Shown: positions 26,807 to 35,218 of the stretch, piece by piece | Position numbering within the stretch: the first letter of the stretch is position 1 | Layout of the letters: each line of letters starts with the position of its first letter | Assembly (NCBI RefSeq): GCF_040049255.1 | Contig: NZ_JBDZDR010000004.1 | Location: 372,001 to 436,000, forward strand | Reading direction: 5' to 3' | DNA: 64,000 nt | Source of the DNA: Pseudaminobacter sp040049255 | GTDB taxonomy: Bacteria > Pseudomonadota > Alphaproteobacteria > Rhizobiales > Rhizobiaceae | Notes under the pieces: model-generated | The model's database searches: none | What the model saw: only the letters and a program-made list of their open reading frames with translations | What the model was told of the DNA's origin: nothing | Program-made: the position numbers and the translations under genes

Positions 26807-26829
26807 GATTAACCGAAAGTCGGTTAATC
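26807..26829. promoter_or_regulatory. perfect 10-bp inverted repeat between ftsB and pdhA
   Basis: GATTAACCGA (26807-26816) and TCGGTTAATC (26820-26829) are exact reverse complements around AAG. It begins four bases after the ftsB stop and about 160 bases before pdhA. There is no T-run, so an operator for the pdh operon is at least as likely as a weak terminator for ftsB. Confidence 0.5.
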
Positions 26830-26988
26830 ACTATTATTCCCAATGATTGCAGGCAGTTAGTTGCATGCCTGCCATGCATTTTCCGCATGGCGAAAGTGCG
26901 AATTGCGTGCTAGCGTCAATCCAGATCGGAGAGGCGACAAGCTCGGCTTCTCCAATGTCCGCAAAGAGACATTACCAGGGAGTGATGC

Positions 26989-28032
26989 ATGGCTTCTGTC
27001 GCCAGGAAGGCGTCCGCTAAATCGAGGGCGGACGGCAAATCGAATTCCGCGCTCGTGGCGCCGAAACCCGCCGAGTTCACCCGGGATCAGGAACTCAAGG
27101 CCTATCGCGACATGCTGTTGATTCGGCGCTTCGAAGAGAAGGCCGGCCAACTTTACGGCATGGGCTTCATCGGTGGCTTCTGCCACCTCTATATCGGCCA
27201 GGAAGCTGTCGTCACCGGCATGCAGATGGCGCTGCGGGAAGGCGACCAGATGATCACCGCCTATCGCGACCATGGCCACATGCTTGCGATGGACATGTCG
27301 CCGCGTGGCGTGATGGCCGAGCTGACCGGTCGCCGTGGAGGCTACTCCAAGGGCAAGGGTGGCTCCATGCACATGTTCTCCAAGGAGAAGAATTTCTATG
27401 GCGGCCATGGCATCGTCGGCGCCCAGGTGTCGCTGGGCACGGGCCTGGCCTTCGCCAACCGCTATCGCGACGACGGCAGGGTTGCGCTGACCTACTTCGG
27501 TGACGGCGCGGCCAACCAGGGCCAGGTCTATGAAAGCTTCAACATGGCCTCGCTGTGGAAGCTTCCCGTGGTCTACATCATCGAGAACAACCGCTACGCC
27601 ATGGGCACGTCGGTCACCCGTTCGTCGGCCGAGACCGATTTTTCGCACCGCGGCGCGTCGTTCAAGATTCCCGGCATTCAGGTCGACGGCATGGATGTGC
27701 GCGCGGTGAACTCCGCCGCCGATCTGGCAGTCGAATGGTGCCGCACGGGCAAGGGCCCGATCATCCTTGAAATGCTGACCTACCGCTATCGCGGCCACTC
27801 CATGTCGGACCCGGCAAAGTATCGGACCAAGGAGGAAGTGCAGAAGATGCGCTCCGAGCACGATCCGATCGAGCAGGTCAAGGCGCGCCTGTTTGACAAG
27901 AAGTGGGCGACGGAGGACGAGCTCAAGGCAATCGACAAGGAAGTCCGCGACATCGTCGCCGATTCCGCCGAGTTCGCGCAGACCGATCCCGAGCCGGATG
28001 CGTCCGAGCTCTACACCGACATCACGCTGTAA
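26989..28032 (+). CDS. pdhA: pyruvate dehydrogenase E1 component, alpha subunit
   Basis: 347 residues. With PdhB it forms the thiamine-diphosphate E1 enzyme that decarboxylates pyruvate. The ThDP/Mg motif is GDGAANQGQVYESFNMASLW...IIENN, preceded by YRDHGHMLAMDM and YGGHGIVGAQVSLG; YRYRGHSMSDPAKYR is near the C-terminus. An alanine/lysine-rich N-terminal leader of about 30 residues precedes the domain. It is the first gene of the pdhA-pdhB-pdhC-SGNH-lpd cluster, 15 bases before pdhB. Confidence 0.97.
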   Translation: MASVARKASAKSRADGKSNSALVAPKPAEFTRDQELKAYRDMLLIRRFEEKAGQLYGMGFIGGFCHLYIGQEAVVTGMQMALREGDQMITAYRDHGHMLAMDMSPRGVMAELTGRRGGYSKGKGGSMHMFSKEKNFYGGHGIVGAQVSLGTGLAFANRYRDDGRVALTYFGDGAANQGQVYESFNMASLWKLPVVYIIENNRYAMGTSVTRSSAETDFSHRGASFKIPGIQVDGMDVRAVNSAADLAVEWCRTGKGPIILEMLTYRYRGHSMSDPAKYRTKEEVQKMRSEHDPIEQVKARLFDKKWATEDELKAIDKEVRDIVADSAEFAQTDPEPDASELYTDITL

Positions 28033-28047
28033 GGGGAGCGCAGAGAC

Positions 28048-29439
28048 ATGCCGATCGAAATTCTCATGCCCGCGCTCTCGCCCACCATGGAAGAGGGCAA
28101 CCTCGCGAAGTGGCTCAAGACCGAAGGCGACAAAGTCGTCGCCGGTGACGTGATTGCGGAAATCGAAACCGACAAGGCCACCATGGAAGTGGAAGCCGTA
28201 GACGAAGGCACGCTCGGAAAAATCCTGGTTCCTGCCGGCACCGAGGGCGTCAAGGTCAATACGCCGATAGCTGTCCTGTTGGGCGATGGCGAAAGCGCTG
28301 CCGATATCGGCAAGGCGAAGGCTGCGCCCGCCGCGCCGGAAGCCGCGCCTCAACCGGTGTCCGAAGCCGTCCAGGAAACGAAGGCTGAGGAGAAGGTTCC
28401 GGCCGCGCCGAAGGTAGAAGTGGCCGCAGACCCCGATATTCCCGCCGGCACCGAAATGGTGACGATGACGGTTCGCGAAGCGCTGCGCGATGCGATGGCC
28501 GAGGAGATGCGCCGCGATCCCGACGTTTTCGTCATGGGTGAAGAGGTTGCCGAATACCAGGGCGCCTACAAGATCACGCAGGGGCTTCTGCAGGAGTTCG
28601 GCCCGCGTCGCGTCGTCGACACCCCGATCACCGAGCATGGCTTTGCCGGCGTTGGCGTGGGCGCGGCGATGGCCGGCCTGAAGCCGATCGTCGAATTCAT
28701 GACCTTCAATTTCGCCATGCAGGCGATCGACCAGATCGTAAACTCGGCGGCCAAGACGCTCTACATGTCGGGCGGCCAGATGGGCGCGCCGATGGTCTTC
28801 CGTGGCCCGAATGGCGCAGCTGCCCGCGTCGCCGCGCAGCACTCGCAGTGCTATGCGGCCTGGTACAGCCACATCCCTGGCCTGAAGGTGGTGATGCCCT
28901 ATACGGCTGCCGACGCGAAGGGCCTGCTCAAGGCTGCCATCCGCGATCCGAACCCGGTCATCTTCCTCGAGAACGAAATCCTCTACGGCCAGTCCTTCGA
29001 CGTGCCGAAGCTCGACGATTTCGTGCTGCCGATCGGCAAGGCGCGCATCCATAAGGCTGGCAAGGACGCCACCATCGTCTCGTTCGGCATAGGCATGACC
29101 TATGCGGTCAAGGCGGAGGCCGAGCTGCGCGAAATGGGCATCGATGTCGAGATCATCGATCTGCGCACCATTCGCCCGCTCGACTTCGACACCATCATCG
29201 CTTCGGTGAAGAAGACCAATCGTCTGGTCGTGGTCGAGGAAGGCTTCCCGCAGAGCTCGGTCGGCGACTATATCGCCAACCAGGTCTCGCAGCGCGCCTT
29301 CGACCATCTCGATGCGCCGGTCATCACCATTGCCGGCAAGGACGTGCCGATGCCTTACGCCGCCAATCTCGAAAAGCTCGCATTGCCGAATGTCGGCGAG
29401 GTGGTCGAGGCGGTCAAGGCCGTCACCTATCGCGGCTGA
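28048..29439 (+). CDS. pdhB: pyruvate dehydrogenase E1 component, beta subunit with N-terminal lipoyl domain
   Basis: 463 residues, longer than ordinary E1-beta because residues 1-80 are a lipoyl domain (K43 in IETDKATMEVEA). An Ala/Pro/Lys linker (about 85-135) precedes the transketolase-like domain (TVREALRDAMAEEMRRDPDVFVMGEEV, then GFAGVGVGAAMAGLKPIVEF, and a C-terminal FPQSSVGDYI). The fused lipoyl domain is known from alphaproteobacterial PDH operons. The lipoyl domain is almost identical to that of pdhC. Confidence 0.97.
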   Translation: MPIEILMPALSPTMEEGNLAKWLKTEGDKVVAGDVIAEIETDKATMEVEAVDEGTLGKILVPAGTEGVKVNTPIAVLLGDGESAADIGKAKAAPAAPEAAPQPVSEAVQETKAEEKVPAAPKVEVAADPDIPAGTEMVTMTVREALRDAMAEEMRRDPDVFVMGEEVAEYQGAYKITQGLLQEFGPRRVVDTPITEHGFAGVGVGAAMAGLKPIVEFMTFNFAMQAIDQIVNSAAKTLYMSGGQMGAPMVFRGPNGAAARVAAQHSQCYAAWYSHIPGLKVVMPYTAADAKGLLKAAIRDPNPVIFLENEILYGQSFDVPKLDDFVLPIGKARIHKAGKDATIVSFGIGMTYAVKAEAELREMGIDVEIIDLRTIRPLDFDTIIASVKKTNRLVVVEEGFPQSSVGDYIANQVSQRAFDHLDAPVITIAGKDVPMPYAANLEKLALPNVGEVVEAVKAVTYRG

Positions 29440-29454
29440 GGGAGGGCGCGGAAA

Positions 29455-30810
29455 ATGCCGATCAACATCACCATGCCCGCCCTTTCGCCGACCATGGAAG
29501 AGGGCAACCTCGCCAAGTGGCTGGTCAAGGAGGGCGACAAGGTTTCGCCCGGCGACGTGATCGCCGAGATCGAGACCGACAAGGCGACGATGGAAGTCGA
29601 AGCCGTCGATGAAGGCACCGTTGCCAAACTGGTCGTTCCGGCCGGCACGGAAGGCGTGAAGGTCAATGCCGTGATCGCCATTCTGGCGGGCGAGGGCGAA
29701 GATGCAGGTGCCGCTGCCAAGGCTGACAGTGGCGCCAAGCCGGCTGCTCAACAGCCCGAAGCGGCAAAGGCAGCCCCGGCAAAGGCCGAGGAAGCCAAGC
29801 CTCAGCCCGCGCCGGCCGCTCAGCCTGCTCAACTCGCCGCTGCGAACGGTGCGGCAGTGTCCTCCGGGGCACGCTTCTTTGCGTCTCCGCTGGCACGTCG
29901 CATCGCCAAGGATGCCGGCGTCGATCTTGCCGCGCTGACTGGCACCGGCCCGCATGGGCGCGTGGTGAAGGCCGATGTGGAAGCGGCGATCGCCGGTGGC
30001 GTCGCCAAGGCTGCCCCGGCAGCCGCACCGGTCGCGGGCGTTCCGGCTCCGGCCGCCAAGCCGATGTCGGACGAGGTGCTAAAGCTGTTCGAGGCGGGCT
30101 CCTACGAGCTCATCCCGCACGACAACATGCGGAAGGTGATTGCGCGGCGTCTGGTTGAGGCCAAGACCACCATCCCGCATTTCTACCTGACACTCGACTG
30201 CGAACTCGATGCGCTGCTGGCGCTTCGTGCGCAGCTCAACGCGGCAGCCCCGATGCGCAAGACGGAAAAGGGCGACGTGCCGGCCTACAAGCTGTCGGTC
30301 AACGACCTGATCATCAAGGCGATGGCGCTGGCGCTGCGCGACGTGCCGACCGCCAACGTGTCGTGGACAGATACGGCCATGATCCAGCACAAGCACTCGG
30401 ATGTCGGCGTCGCCGTCTCGATCCCGGGCGGGCTGATCACGCCCATCGTGCGCCGGGCCGAGGGAAAGAGCCTGTCCACCATCTCCAACGAGATGAAGGA
30501 CCTGGCCGCGCGAGCCCGCGACCGCAAGCTGAAGCCCGAGGAGTATCAGGGCGGCACCACGGCGGTTTCCAATCTCGGCATGTTCGGCGTCAAGGATTTC
30601 TCCGCCGTCATCAACCCGCCGCACGCGACCATCCTGGCCATTGGCGCAGGCGAGGAGCGGGCGGTGGTGAAGAGTGGCGAGATCAGGATCGCCAACGTGA
30701 TGTCGGTGACGCTGTCGACGGATCATCGCGCGGTCGATGGCGCGCTGGGCGCCGAACTGCTCGGTGCCTTCAAGCGGCACATCGAGAACCCGATGGGCAT
30801 GCTGGTCTAG
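29455..30810 (+). CDS. pdhC: pyruvate dehydrogenase E2, dihydrolipoamide acetyltransferase
   Basis: 451 residues in three domains. A lipoyl domain (1-80, K43) and a long Ala/Pro linker lead to the peripheral-subunit binding domain (FASPLARRIAKDAGVDLAAL, near 140-180). After a second linker comes the catalytic acetyltransferase domain, with active-site H424 and D428 in STDHRAVDGALGA. E2 forms the core of the complex and passes acetyl groups to CoA. It lies 15 bases after pdhB. Its last codons overlap the ribosome site of the SGNH gene. Confidence 0.97.
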   Translation: MPINITMPALSPTMEEGNLAKWLVKEGDKVSPGDVIAEIETDKATMEVEAVDEGTVAKLVVPAGTEGVKVNAVIAILAGEGEDAGAAAKADSGAKPAAQQPEAAKAAPAKAEEAKPQPAPAAQPAQLAAANGAAVSSGARFFASPLARRIAKDAGVDLAALTGTGPHGRVVKADVEAAIAGGVAKAAPAAAPVAGVPAPAAKPMSDEVLKLFEAGSYELIPHDNMRKVIARRLVEAKTTIPHFYLTLDCELDALLALRAQLNAAAPMRKTEKGDVPAYKLSVNDLIIKAMALALRDVPTANVSWTDTAMIQHKHSDVGVAVSIPGGLITPIVRRAEGKSLSTISNEMKDLAARARDRKLKPEEYQGGTTAVSNLGMFGVKDFSAVINPPHATILAIGAGEERAVVKSGEIRIANVMSVTLSTDHRAVDGALGAELLGAFKRHIENPMGMLV

Positions 30811-30821
30811 GAGCGGGCCCG

Positions 30822-31460
30822 GTGAAAACCGTCCTCTGCTACGGCGACTCGCTGACCTGGGGTTACAATGCCGAAGGTCCTTCACGCCATGCGCTGGAGG
30901 ACCGTTGGCCGAGCGTGCTCCAGGCGGCGCTGGGAGACGAGGTGCGGATCATAGCCGAAGGCTTGAACGGCCGCACCACCGCTTTCGACGACCACTCGGC
31001 CGGCGAGGATCGCAACGGCGCGCGCATGCTGCCGACGCTGCTCGGCACGCATTCGCCGCTGGACCTGATCATCATCATGCTCGGCTCCAACGACATGAAG
31101 CCCTGGGTCCATGGCAATCCGCTTGCCGCGAAGCACGGCTTGGGGCGGCTGGTGAAGATCGTGCGCGGCCACGCCTATCCGCTGGAGGCGGAAGCGCCGC
31201 AGATCCTGCTGGTTTCGCCGCCCCCGATCCGCGGCACCGAGAATGTGGAGTTTGCGCAAATGTTCGCCGGCGGCGACGTTGCGTCGGCCAAGCTGGCGGG
31301 CCTCTATTCCGCGCTGGCCGATGATGCCGGCTGCGGCTTTTTCGACGCAGGCTCCGTTGCCGAAACCACGCCGCTCGACGGCGTGCATCTGGATGCCGCC
31401 AACACACGCAAAATTGGCGAAGCGCTCGCGCCTCTGGTGCGGGTCATGCTTGCGCTTTGA
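30822..31460 (+). CDS. SGNH/GDSL-family hydrolase (arylesterase-like)
   Basis: 212 residues from a GTG at 30822, with TAGGAG overlapping the pdhC stop as ribosome site. The four SGNH blocks are visible: GDSLTWG (residues 8-14, nucleophile Ser), GLNGR, GSND and DGVHLD. These are small esterases or lipases without a signal peptide here, so the protein is probably cytoplasmic. The gene sits between pdhC and lpd with 11-15 base gaps, and so is transcribed with the PDH complex although no role there is known. It resembles the rhizobial arylesterase group. Confidence 0.87.
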   Translation: MKTVLCYGDSLTWGYNAEGPSRHALEDRWPSVLQAALGDEVRIIAEGLNGRTTAFDDHSAGEDRNGARMLPTLLGTHSPLDLIIIMLGSNDMKPWVHGNPLAAKHGLGRLVKIVRGHAYPLEAEAPQILLVSPPPIRGTENVEFAQMFAGGDVASAKLAGLYSALADDAGCGFFDAGSVAETTPLDGVHLDAANTRKIGEALAPLVRVMLAL

Positions 31461-31475
31461 TCTTTGGAGATGACT

Positions 31476-32921
31476 GTGGCCGAAAACTATGACGTGATCA
31501 TCATCGGTTCCGGACCTGGCGGCTATGTCACGGCAGTGCGCTCGGCCCAGCTCGGCTTCAAGACGGCGATCGTCGAGCGCGAGCATCTCGGCGGCATTTG
31601 CCTGAACTGGGGCTGCATTCCCACCAAGGCGCTGCTGCGTTCGGCAGAGATCATGCACTATGCCGAGCACGCCAAGAACTATGGCCTGAAGATCGACGGC
31701 ACGGTCAGCGCCGACGTCAAGGCTGTGGTGGATCGCTCGCGCGGCGTTTCGGCGCGTCTGAATGGCGGCGTCGGCTTCCTGATGAAGAAGAACAAGGTCG
31801 ACGTGATCTGGGGTGAGGCGAAGCTGTCGAAGCCGGGCGAGATCGTCGTCTCGAAGTCTTCGAAGAAGCCGATGGAACCGCAGCATCCGGTGCCCAAGAA
31901 CGTCAAGGGTGAGGGCACCTACCCCGCCAAGCACATCATCCTTGCGACCGGCGCGCGCCCGCGTGCGCTGCCCGGCATCGAGCCGGACGGCAAGCTGATC
32001 TGGACCTATTTCGAGGCCATGGTCCCGCAGGAACTGCCGAAGTCGTTGCTGGTCATGGGCTCGGGCGCAATCGGCATTGAGTTCGCCAGCTTCTACCGCA
32101 CCATGGGCGTCGACGTGACCGTGGTCGAAGTCATGCCGGCGGTGATGCCAGTCGAGGATGCGGAGGTCTCGGCCTTCGCCAAGAAGCAGTTCGAAAAGCA
32201 GGGCATGAAGATCCTTCTCGAGGCCAAGGTGACCAAGGTCGAGAAGGGCGCGAACTCCGTCACCGCCCATGTCGAACTCAAGGACGGCAAGGTCGAGAAG
32301 ATCACCGCCGACCGAATGATCTCGGCCGTCGGCGTGCAGGGCAATATCGAGAACCTCGGGCTGGAGGCGCTCGGCGTGAAAACCGACCGCGGCTGCGTCG
32401 TCATCGACGGCTACGGCCGCACCAACGTGCCGGGCATCTATGCAATCGGCGACGTTGCCGGCCCGCCCATGCTCGCCCACAAGGCCGAGCATGAGGGCGT
32501 GATCTGCGTCGAGAAGATCGCCGGCCTGCCGAACGTCCACCCAATGGACAAGCTGAAGATTCCGGGCTGCACCTATTGCAACCCGCAAGTCGCCTCGGTC
32601 GGCCTGACCGAAGCCAAGGCCAAGGAAGCCGGCTACGACATCCGCGTCGGCCGCTTCCAGTTCGGCGCCAATGGCAAGGCCATCGCGCTCGGCGAGGATC
32701 AGGGCTTCGTCAAGACCATCTTCGACAAGAAGACCGGCCAGCTTCTCGGCGCGCACATGATCGGCGCGGAAGTGACCGAACTGATCCAGGGTTTTGTGGT
32801 GGCGATGAACCTCGAAACCACCGAGGAAGAGCTGATGCACACGATCTTCCCGCATCCGACCCTTTCGGAGATGATGAAGGAGAGTGTGCTCGACGCCTAC
32901 GGCCGCGCGTTGAACGCATAG
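31476..32921 (+). CDS. lpd: dihydrolipoyl dehydrogenase (E3)
   Basis: 481 residues from a GTG at 31476, six bases after GGAG; an ATG two codons earlier directly abuts that GGAG and is the alternative start. E3 reoxidises the dihydrolipoyl arms of PDH and, in principle, of GcvH. Motifs are the FAD site VIIIGSGPGGYVTA, the redox disulfide C42/C47 in GGICLNWGCIPTKALL, the NAD site LLVMGSGAIGIEFASFY, and the C-terminal His-Glu in HPTLSEMMKE. There is an unusual inserted stretch near residues 130-150 (SKPGEIVVSKSSKKPMEPQH). Confidence 0.97.
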   Translation: MAENYDVIIIGSGPGGYVTAVRSAQLGFKTAIVEREHLGGICLNWGCIPTKALLRSAEIMHYAEHAKNYGLKIDGTVSADVKAVVDRSRGVSARLNGGVGFLMKKNKVDVIWGEAKLSKPGEIVVSKSSKKPMEPQHPVPKNVKGEGTYPAKHIILATGARPRALPGIEPDGKLIWTYFEAMVPQELPKSLLVMGSGAIGIEFASFYRTMGVDVTVVEVMPAVMPVEDAEVSAFAKKQFEKQGMKILLEAKVTKVEKGANSVTAHVELKDGKVEKITADRMISAVGVQGNIENLGLEALGVKTDRGCVVIDGYGRTNVPGIYAIGDVAGPPMLAHKAEHEGVICVEKIAGLPNVHPMDKLKIPGCTYCNPQVASVGLTEAKAKEAGYDIRVGRFQFGANGKAIALGEDQGFVKTIFDKKTGQLLGAHMIGAEVTELIQGFVVAMNLETTEEELMHTIFPHPTLSEMMKESVLDAYGRALNA

Positions 32922-33000
32922 CCGCAGGCGCCCCGCCGGGCTGTTGTTTCGGTAGCTGGTGGCTTATATGGTCTTGGCAAACGGTCGCCAGGAGACTGTG

Positions 33001-33285
33001 ATGGACCAAAGCGTTGGTATCATGAGCATGCCGGGAGTCGGCTTTTTCGGCATGCTCGTCATCGGCTTTCTCGCCGGCTATGTCGCCGAGAAGACCATGA
33101 ACCGCGACCACGGATTTCTCACCAACATCCTGGTCGGCATCGCAGGTTCGTTTGTCGGCGGCACGCTGGCTGGCCTTCTCAAGGTCCATTATTACGGCTT
33201 CTTCGGCAATCTGCTGGTCGCCATAGCCGGGGCGATCATCATTCTCTGGATATTCGGCCGCGCGCAGCCGGCGCGGCCACGCTAG
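33001..33285 (+). CDS. GlsB/YeaQ/YmgE family stress-response membrane protein
   Basis: 94 residues from MDQSVGIMSMPG, with AGGAG about eight bases upstream. Three glycine-rich membrane segments (FFGMLVIGFLAGYVAEKTM, LTNILVGIAGSFVGGTLAGLL, LLVAIAGAIIILWIFG) fit the transglycosylase-associated/YeaQ family. Such proteins are small inner-membrane proteins of unclear mechanism linked to general stress. It lies 79 bases after lpd and eight bases before lipA, so it may be co-transcribed with lipA. Confidence 0.85.
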   Translation: MDQSVGIMSMPGVGFFGMLVIGFLAGYVAEKTMNRDHGFLTNILVGIAGSFVGGTLAGLLKVHYYGFFGNLLVAIAGAIIILWIFGRAQPARPR

Positions 33286-33293
33286 GAACAGAC

Positions 33294-34271
33294 ATGGTTA
33301 CAGTGCTCGATTTCGTTTCGGCCCCACAGCGCGTGCGGCACCCGGAAAAGGCCCACCGGCCCGACCAGGAGGTGCTGCGCAAGCCGGATTGGATCCGCGT
33401 CAAGGCGCCGGTGTCCAAGGGCTACATGGAAACGCGAGAGATCGTGAAGTCGCACAAGCTGGTGACGGTGTGCGAGGAGGCGGGCTGCCCGAATATCGGC
33501 GAGTGCTGGGAAAAGAAGCACGCCACCTTCATGATTATGGGCGAGATCTGCACCCGCGCCTGCGCCTTCTGCAACGTGGCGACGGGCAAGCCGCTGCCGC
33601 TCGACCCGAACGAGCCTGAGAGCGTGGCCAAGGCTGTAGCCCAGATGGGGCTTTCGCACGTTGTCATCACCTCGGTCGACCGCGACGATCTGGCGGACGG
33701 CGGCGCACAGCATTTCGCCGATGTGATTTATGCCATCCGTGCCCTGAACCCCGCGACCACCATCGAAATCCTGACGCCGGACTTTCTGCGCAAGGACGGC
33801 GCGCTGGAGATCGTGGTGGCGGCCAAGCCCGACGTGTTTAACCACAATCTCGAGACCGTGCCGTCGAACTACCTGACCGTGCGGCCCGGCGCGCGCTACT
33901 TCCACTCCATCCGCCTGTTGCAGCGGGTGAAGGAACTCGACCCGTCGATCTTCACCAAGTCCGGCATCATGGTCGGGCTCGGCGAGGAGCGCAACGAAGT
34001 GCTGCAGCTGATGGACGACCTGCGCAGCGCCGATGTCGACTTCATGACCATCGGCCAGTACCTGCAGCCGACCAAGAAGCACCATGCGGTGAAGAAGTTC
34101 GTCACGCCTGAGGAATTCAAGTCCTACGAGACGATCGGCATGACCAAGGGCTTCCTTCTGGTCGCTTCGAGCCCGCTGACGCGTTCGTCGCACCATGCCG
34201 GCGACGACTTCGCAAAGCTGCGCGCCGCCCGCGAAGAGCATCTCAGGAAGACTGCCAAAGCTTCCGACTGA
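33294..34271 (+). CDS. lipA: lipoyl synthase
   Basis: 325 residues. This radical-SAM enzyme inserts two sulfurs into octanoyl groups on lipoyl domains such as those of PdhB, PdhC and GcvH in this window. The auxiliary 4Fe-4S cysteines are C60, C65 and C71 (CEEAGCPNIGEC), and the radical-SAM cysteines are C86, C90 and C93 (CTRACAFC). The C-terminal RSSHHAG supplies the conserved serine. Placement beside the PDH cluster links cofactor synthesis to its targets. The stop overlaps the Coq10-like gene by one base. Confidence 0.97.
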   Translation: MVTVLDFVSAPQRVRHPEKAHRPDQEVLRKPDWIRVKAPVSKGYMETREIVKSHKLVTVCEEAGCPNIGECWEKKHATFMIMGEICTRACAFCNVATGKPLPLDPNEPESVAKAVAQMGLSHVVITSVDRDDLADGGAQHFADVIYAIRALNPATTIEILTPDFLRKDGALEIVVAAKPDVFNHNLETVPSNYLTVRPGARYFHSIRLLQRVKELDPSIFTKSGIMVGLGEERNEVLQLMDDLRSADVDFMTIGQYLQPTKKHHAVKKFVTPEEFKSYETIGMTKGFLLVASSPLTRSSHHAGDDFAKLRAAREEHLRKTAKASD

Positions 34272-34732
34272 TGCCAAAATTCGAGACCATACGCCGAGTG
34301 TCCCACGCGCCGGACCAGATGTTTGCGCTGGTTGCGGACGTGGAGAAATATCCGCAGTTCCTGCCTTTGTGCGAGGGGCTGACCGTGCGTTCGCGCAAGG
34401 AGCGCGACGGCCGCACCGTCCTCGTCGCCAGCATGACCGTGGGCTACAAGGCGATAAGGGAGACCTTCACCACCCAGGTCCACCTGAAGCCGGACGAGAA
34501 TACGATCGACGTGAAGTACCTCGATGGTCCGTTCAAATATCTGACCAATATCTGGCGCTTCGATGACGCTGACGTCGGCGCGACCGACATCCATTTCTTC
34601 ATCGATTACGAGTTCAAGAGCCGCGTTCTCGGTGCGCTGATGGGGGCGATGTTCGACCGCGCCTTCCGCATGTTTGTGGAGGCGTTCGAAAAGCGCGCGA
34701 CCGAAATCTACGGCCCGGCCAAGGTGGCCTGA
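34271..34732 (+). CDS. Coq10/RatA-like START-domain protein (ubiquinone-binding)
   Basis: 153 residues of the polyketide-cyclase/START fold: VSHAPDQMFALVADVEKYPQFLPLCEGLTV and HFFIDYEFKSRVLGALMGAMFDRAF. Alphaproteobacterial members resemble mitochondrial Coq10, which binds ubiquinone and supports respiration. Automatic annotation often calls this family RatA toxin, but there is no antitoxin partner here and the lipA neighbourhood favours the respiratory role. The start overlaps the lipA stop by one base. It ends directly against the convergent cinA gene. Confidence 0.88.
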   Translation: MPKFETIRRVSHAPDQMFALVADVEKYPQFLPLCEGLTVRSRKERDGRTVLVASMTVGYKAIRETFTTQVHLKPDENTIDVKYLDGPFKYLTNIWRFDDADVGATDIHFFIDYEFKSRVLGALMGAMFDRAFRMFVEAFEKRATEIYGPAKVA

Positions 34733-35218
34733 TCAGCCGAGGGCCTTCAGGCCCATGGAAAGAGCGGTCCGCACCGTCTGGTGGCGGATGAAATCGCGCC
34801 CTTCATTCGGAAAGACGCGGCTCTCCGCGATGGTCGGCTGGCCCCGCAGCGCCAGCCCAAACCAGACAAGCCCGACCGGCTTTTCTGCCGAACCGCCATC
34901 TGGACCGGCAATGCCGGTGACGGCGAGCGCGATGTCCGCGCGGGAGTTGGCTAAGGCGCCAGCGGCCATTTCCAGCGCGGTTTCGCGCGATACCGCGCCG
35001 TGCGCCTGCAGCGTGGCGGCGGAAACGCCCAGCATGTCCATCTTGGCTTCATTGGAATAGGTGACGAAGCCGCGGTCAACCACGGCCGAAGAACCCGGAA
35101 TGTCGGTCAGGGCGGCTACGATCATGCCGCCCGTGCAGGACTCGGCCGTCGCCGCCATGATGCCGTGGCGCGCACAGGCCTTCAGGAAACTGTCGGCGAG
35201 TTCGCGCAACTCGTTCAT
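34733..35218 (-). CDS. pncC: CinA-family C-terminal domain protein (nicotinamide-nucleotide amidohydrolase)
   Basis: 161 residues, only the PncC/CinA C-terminal domain. It deamidates nicotinamide mononucleotide in pyridine-nucleotide recycling. The signature ATAESCTGGMIVAALTDIPGSSAVVDRGFVTYSNEAKMDMLGV carries the catalytic serine, with TGIAGPDGGSAEKPVGLVWFG later. It overlaps the stop of ispDF by four bases (ATGA), an arrangement common in rhizobia. Confidence 0.92.
   Translation of the reverse strand: MNELRELADSFLKACARHGIMAATAESCTGGMIVAALTDIPGSSAVVDRGFVTYSNEAKMDMLGVSAATLQAHGAVSRETALEMAAGALANSRADIALAVTGIAGPDGGSAEKPVGLVWFGLALRGQPTIAESRVFPNEGRDFIRHQTVRTALSMGLKALG

Noticed and set aside
26857..29955. 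A minus-strand open frame of over 1000 codons opposite pdhA-pdhB-pdhC
   Set aside because: It is a shadow frame created by high GC and strong codon bias of the pdh genes; composition is Arg/His/Gly-rich with no recognisable domain.
30882..32855. A minus-strand open frame of 657 codons opposite the SGNH gene and lpd
   Set aside because: Shadow of lpd and its neighbour; no start context and no protein-like motifs.
34271..34732. Reading the Coq10-like gene as a RatA toxin of a toxin-antitoxin system
   Set aside because: No antitoxin partner and a conserved place after lipA; the START-type fold and context fit ubiquinone binding.
34741..34754. GGGCC-TTCA-GGCCC hairpin at the lipA-side end of cinA as a terminator
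   Set aside because: Only a 5-bp stem, no T-run, and it lies inside the coding end of cinA.
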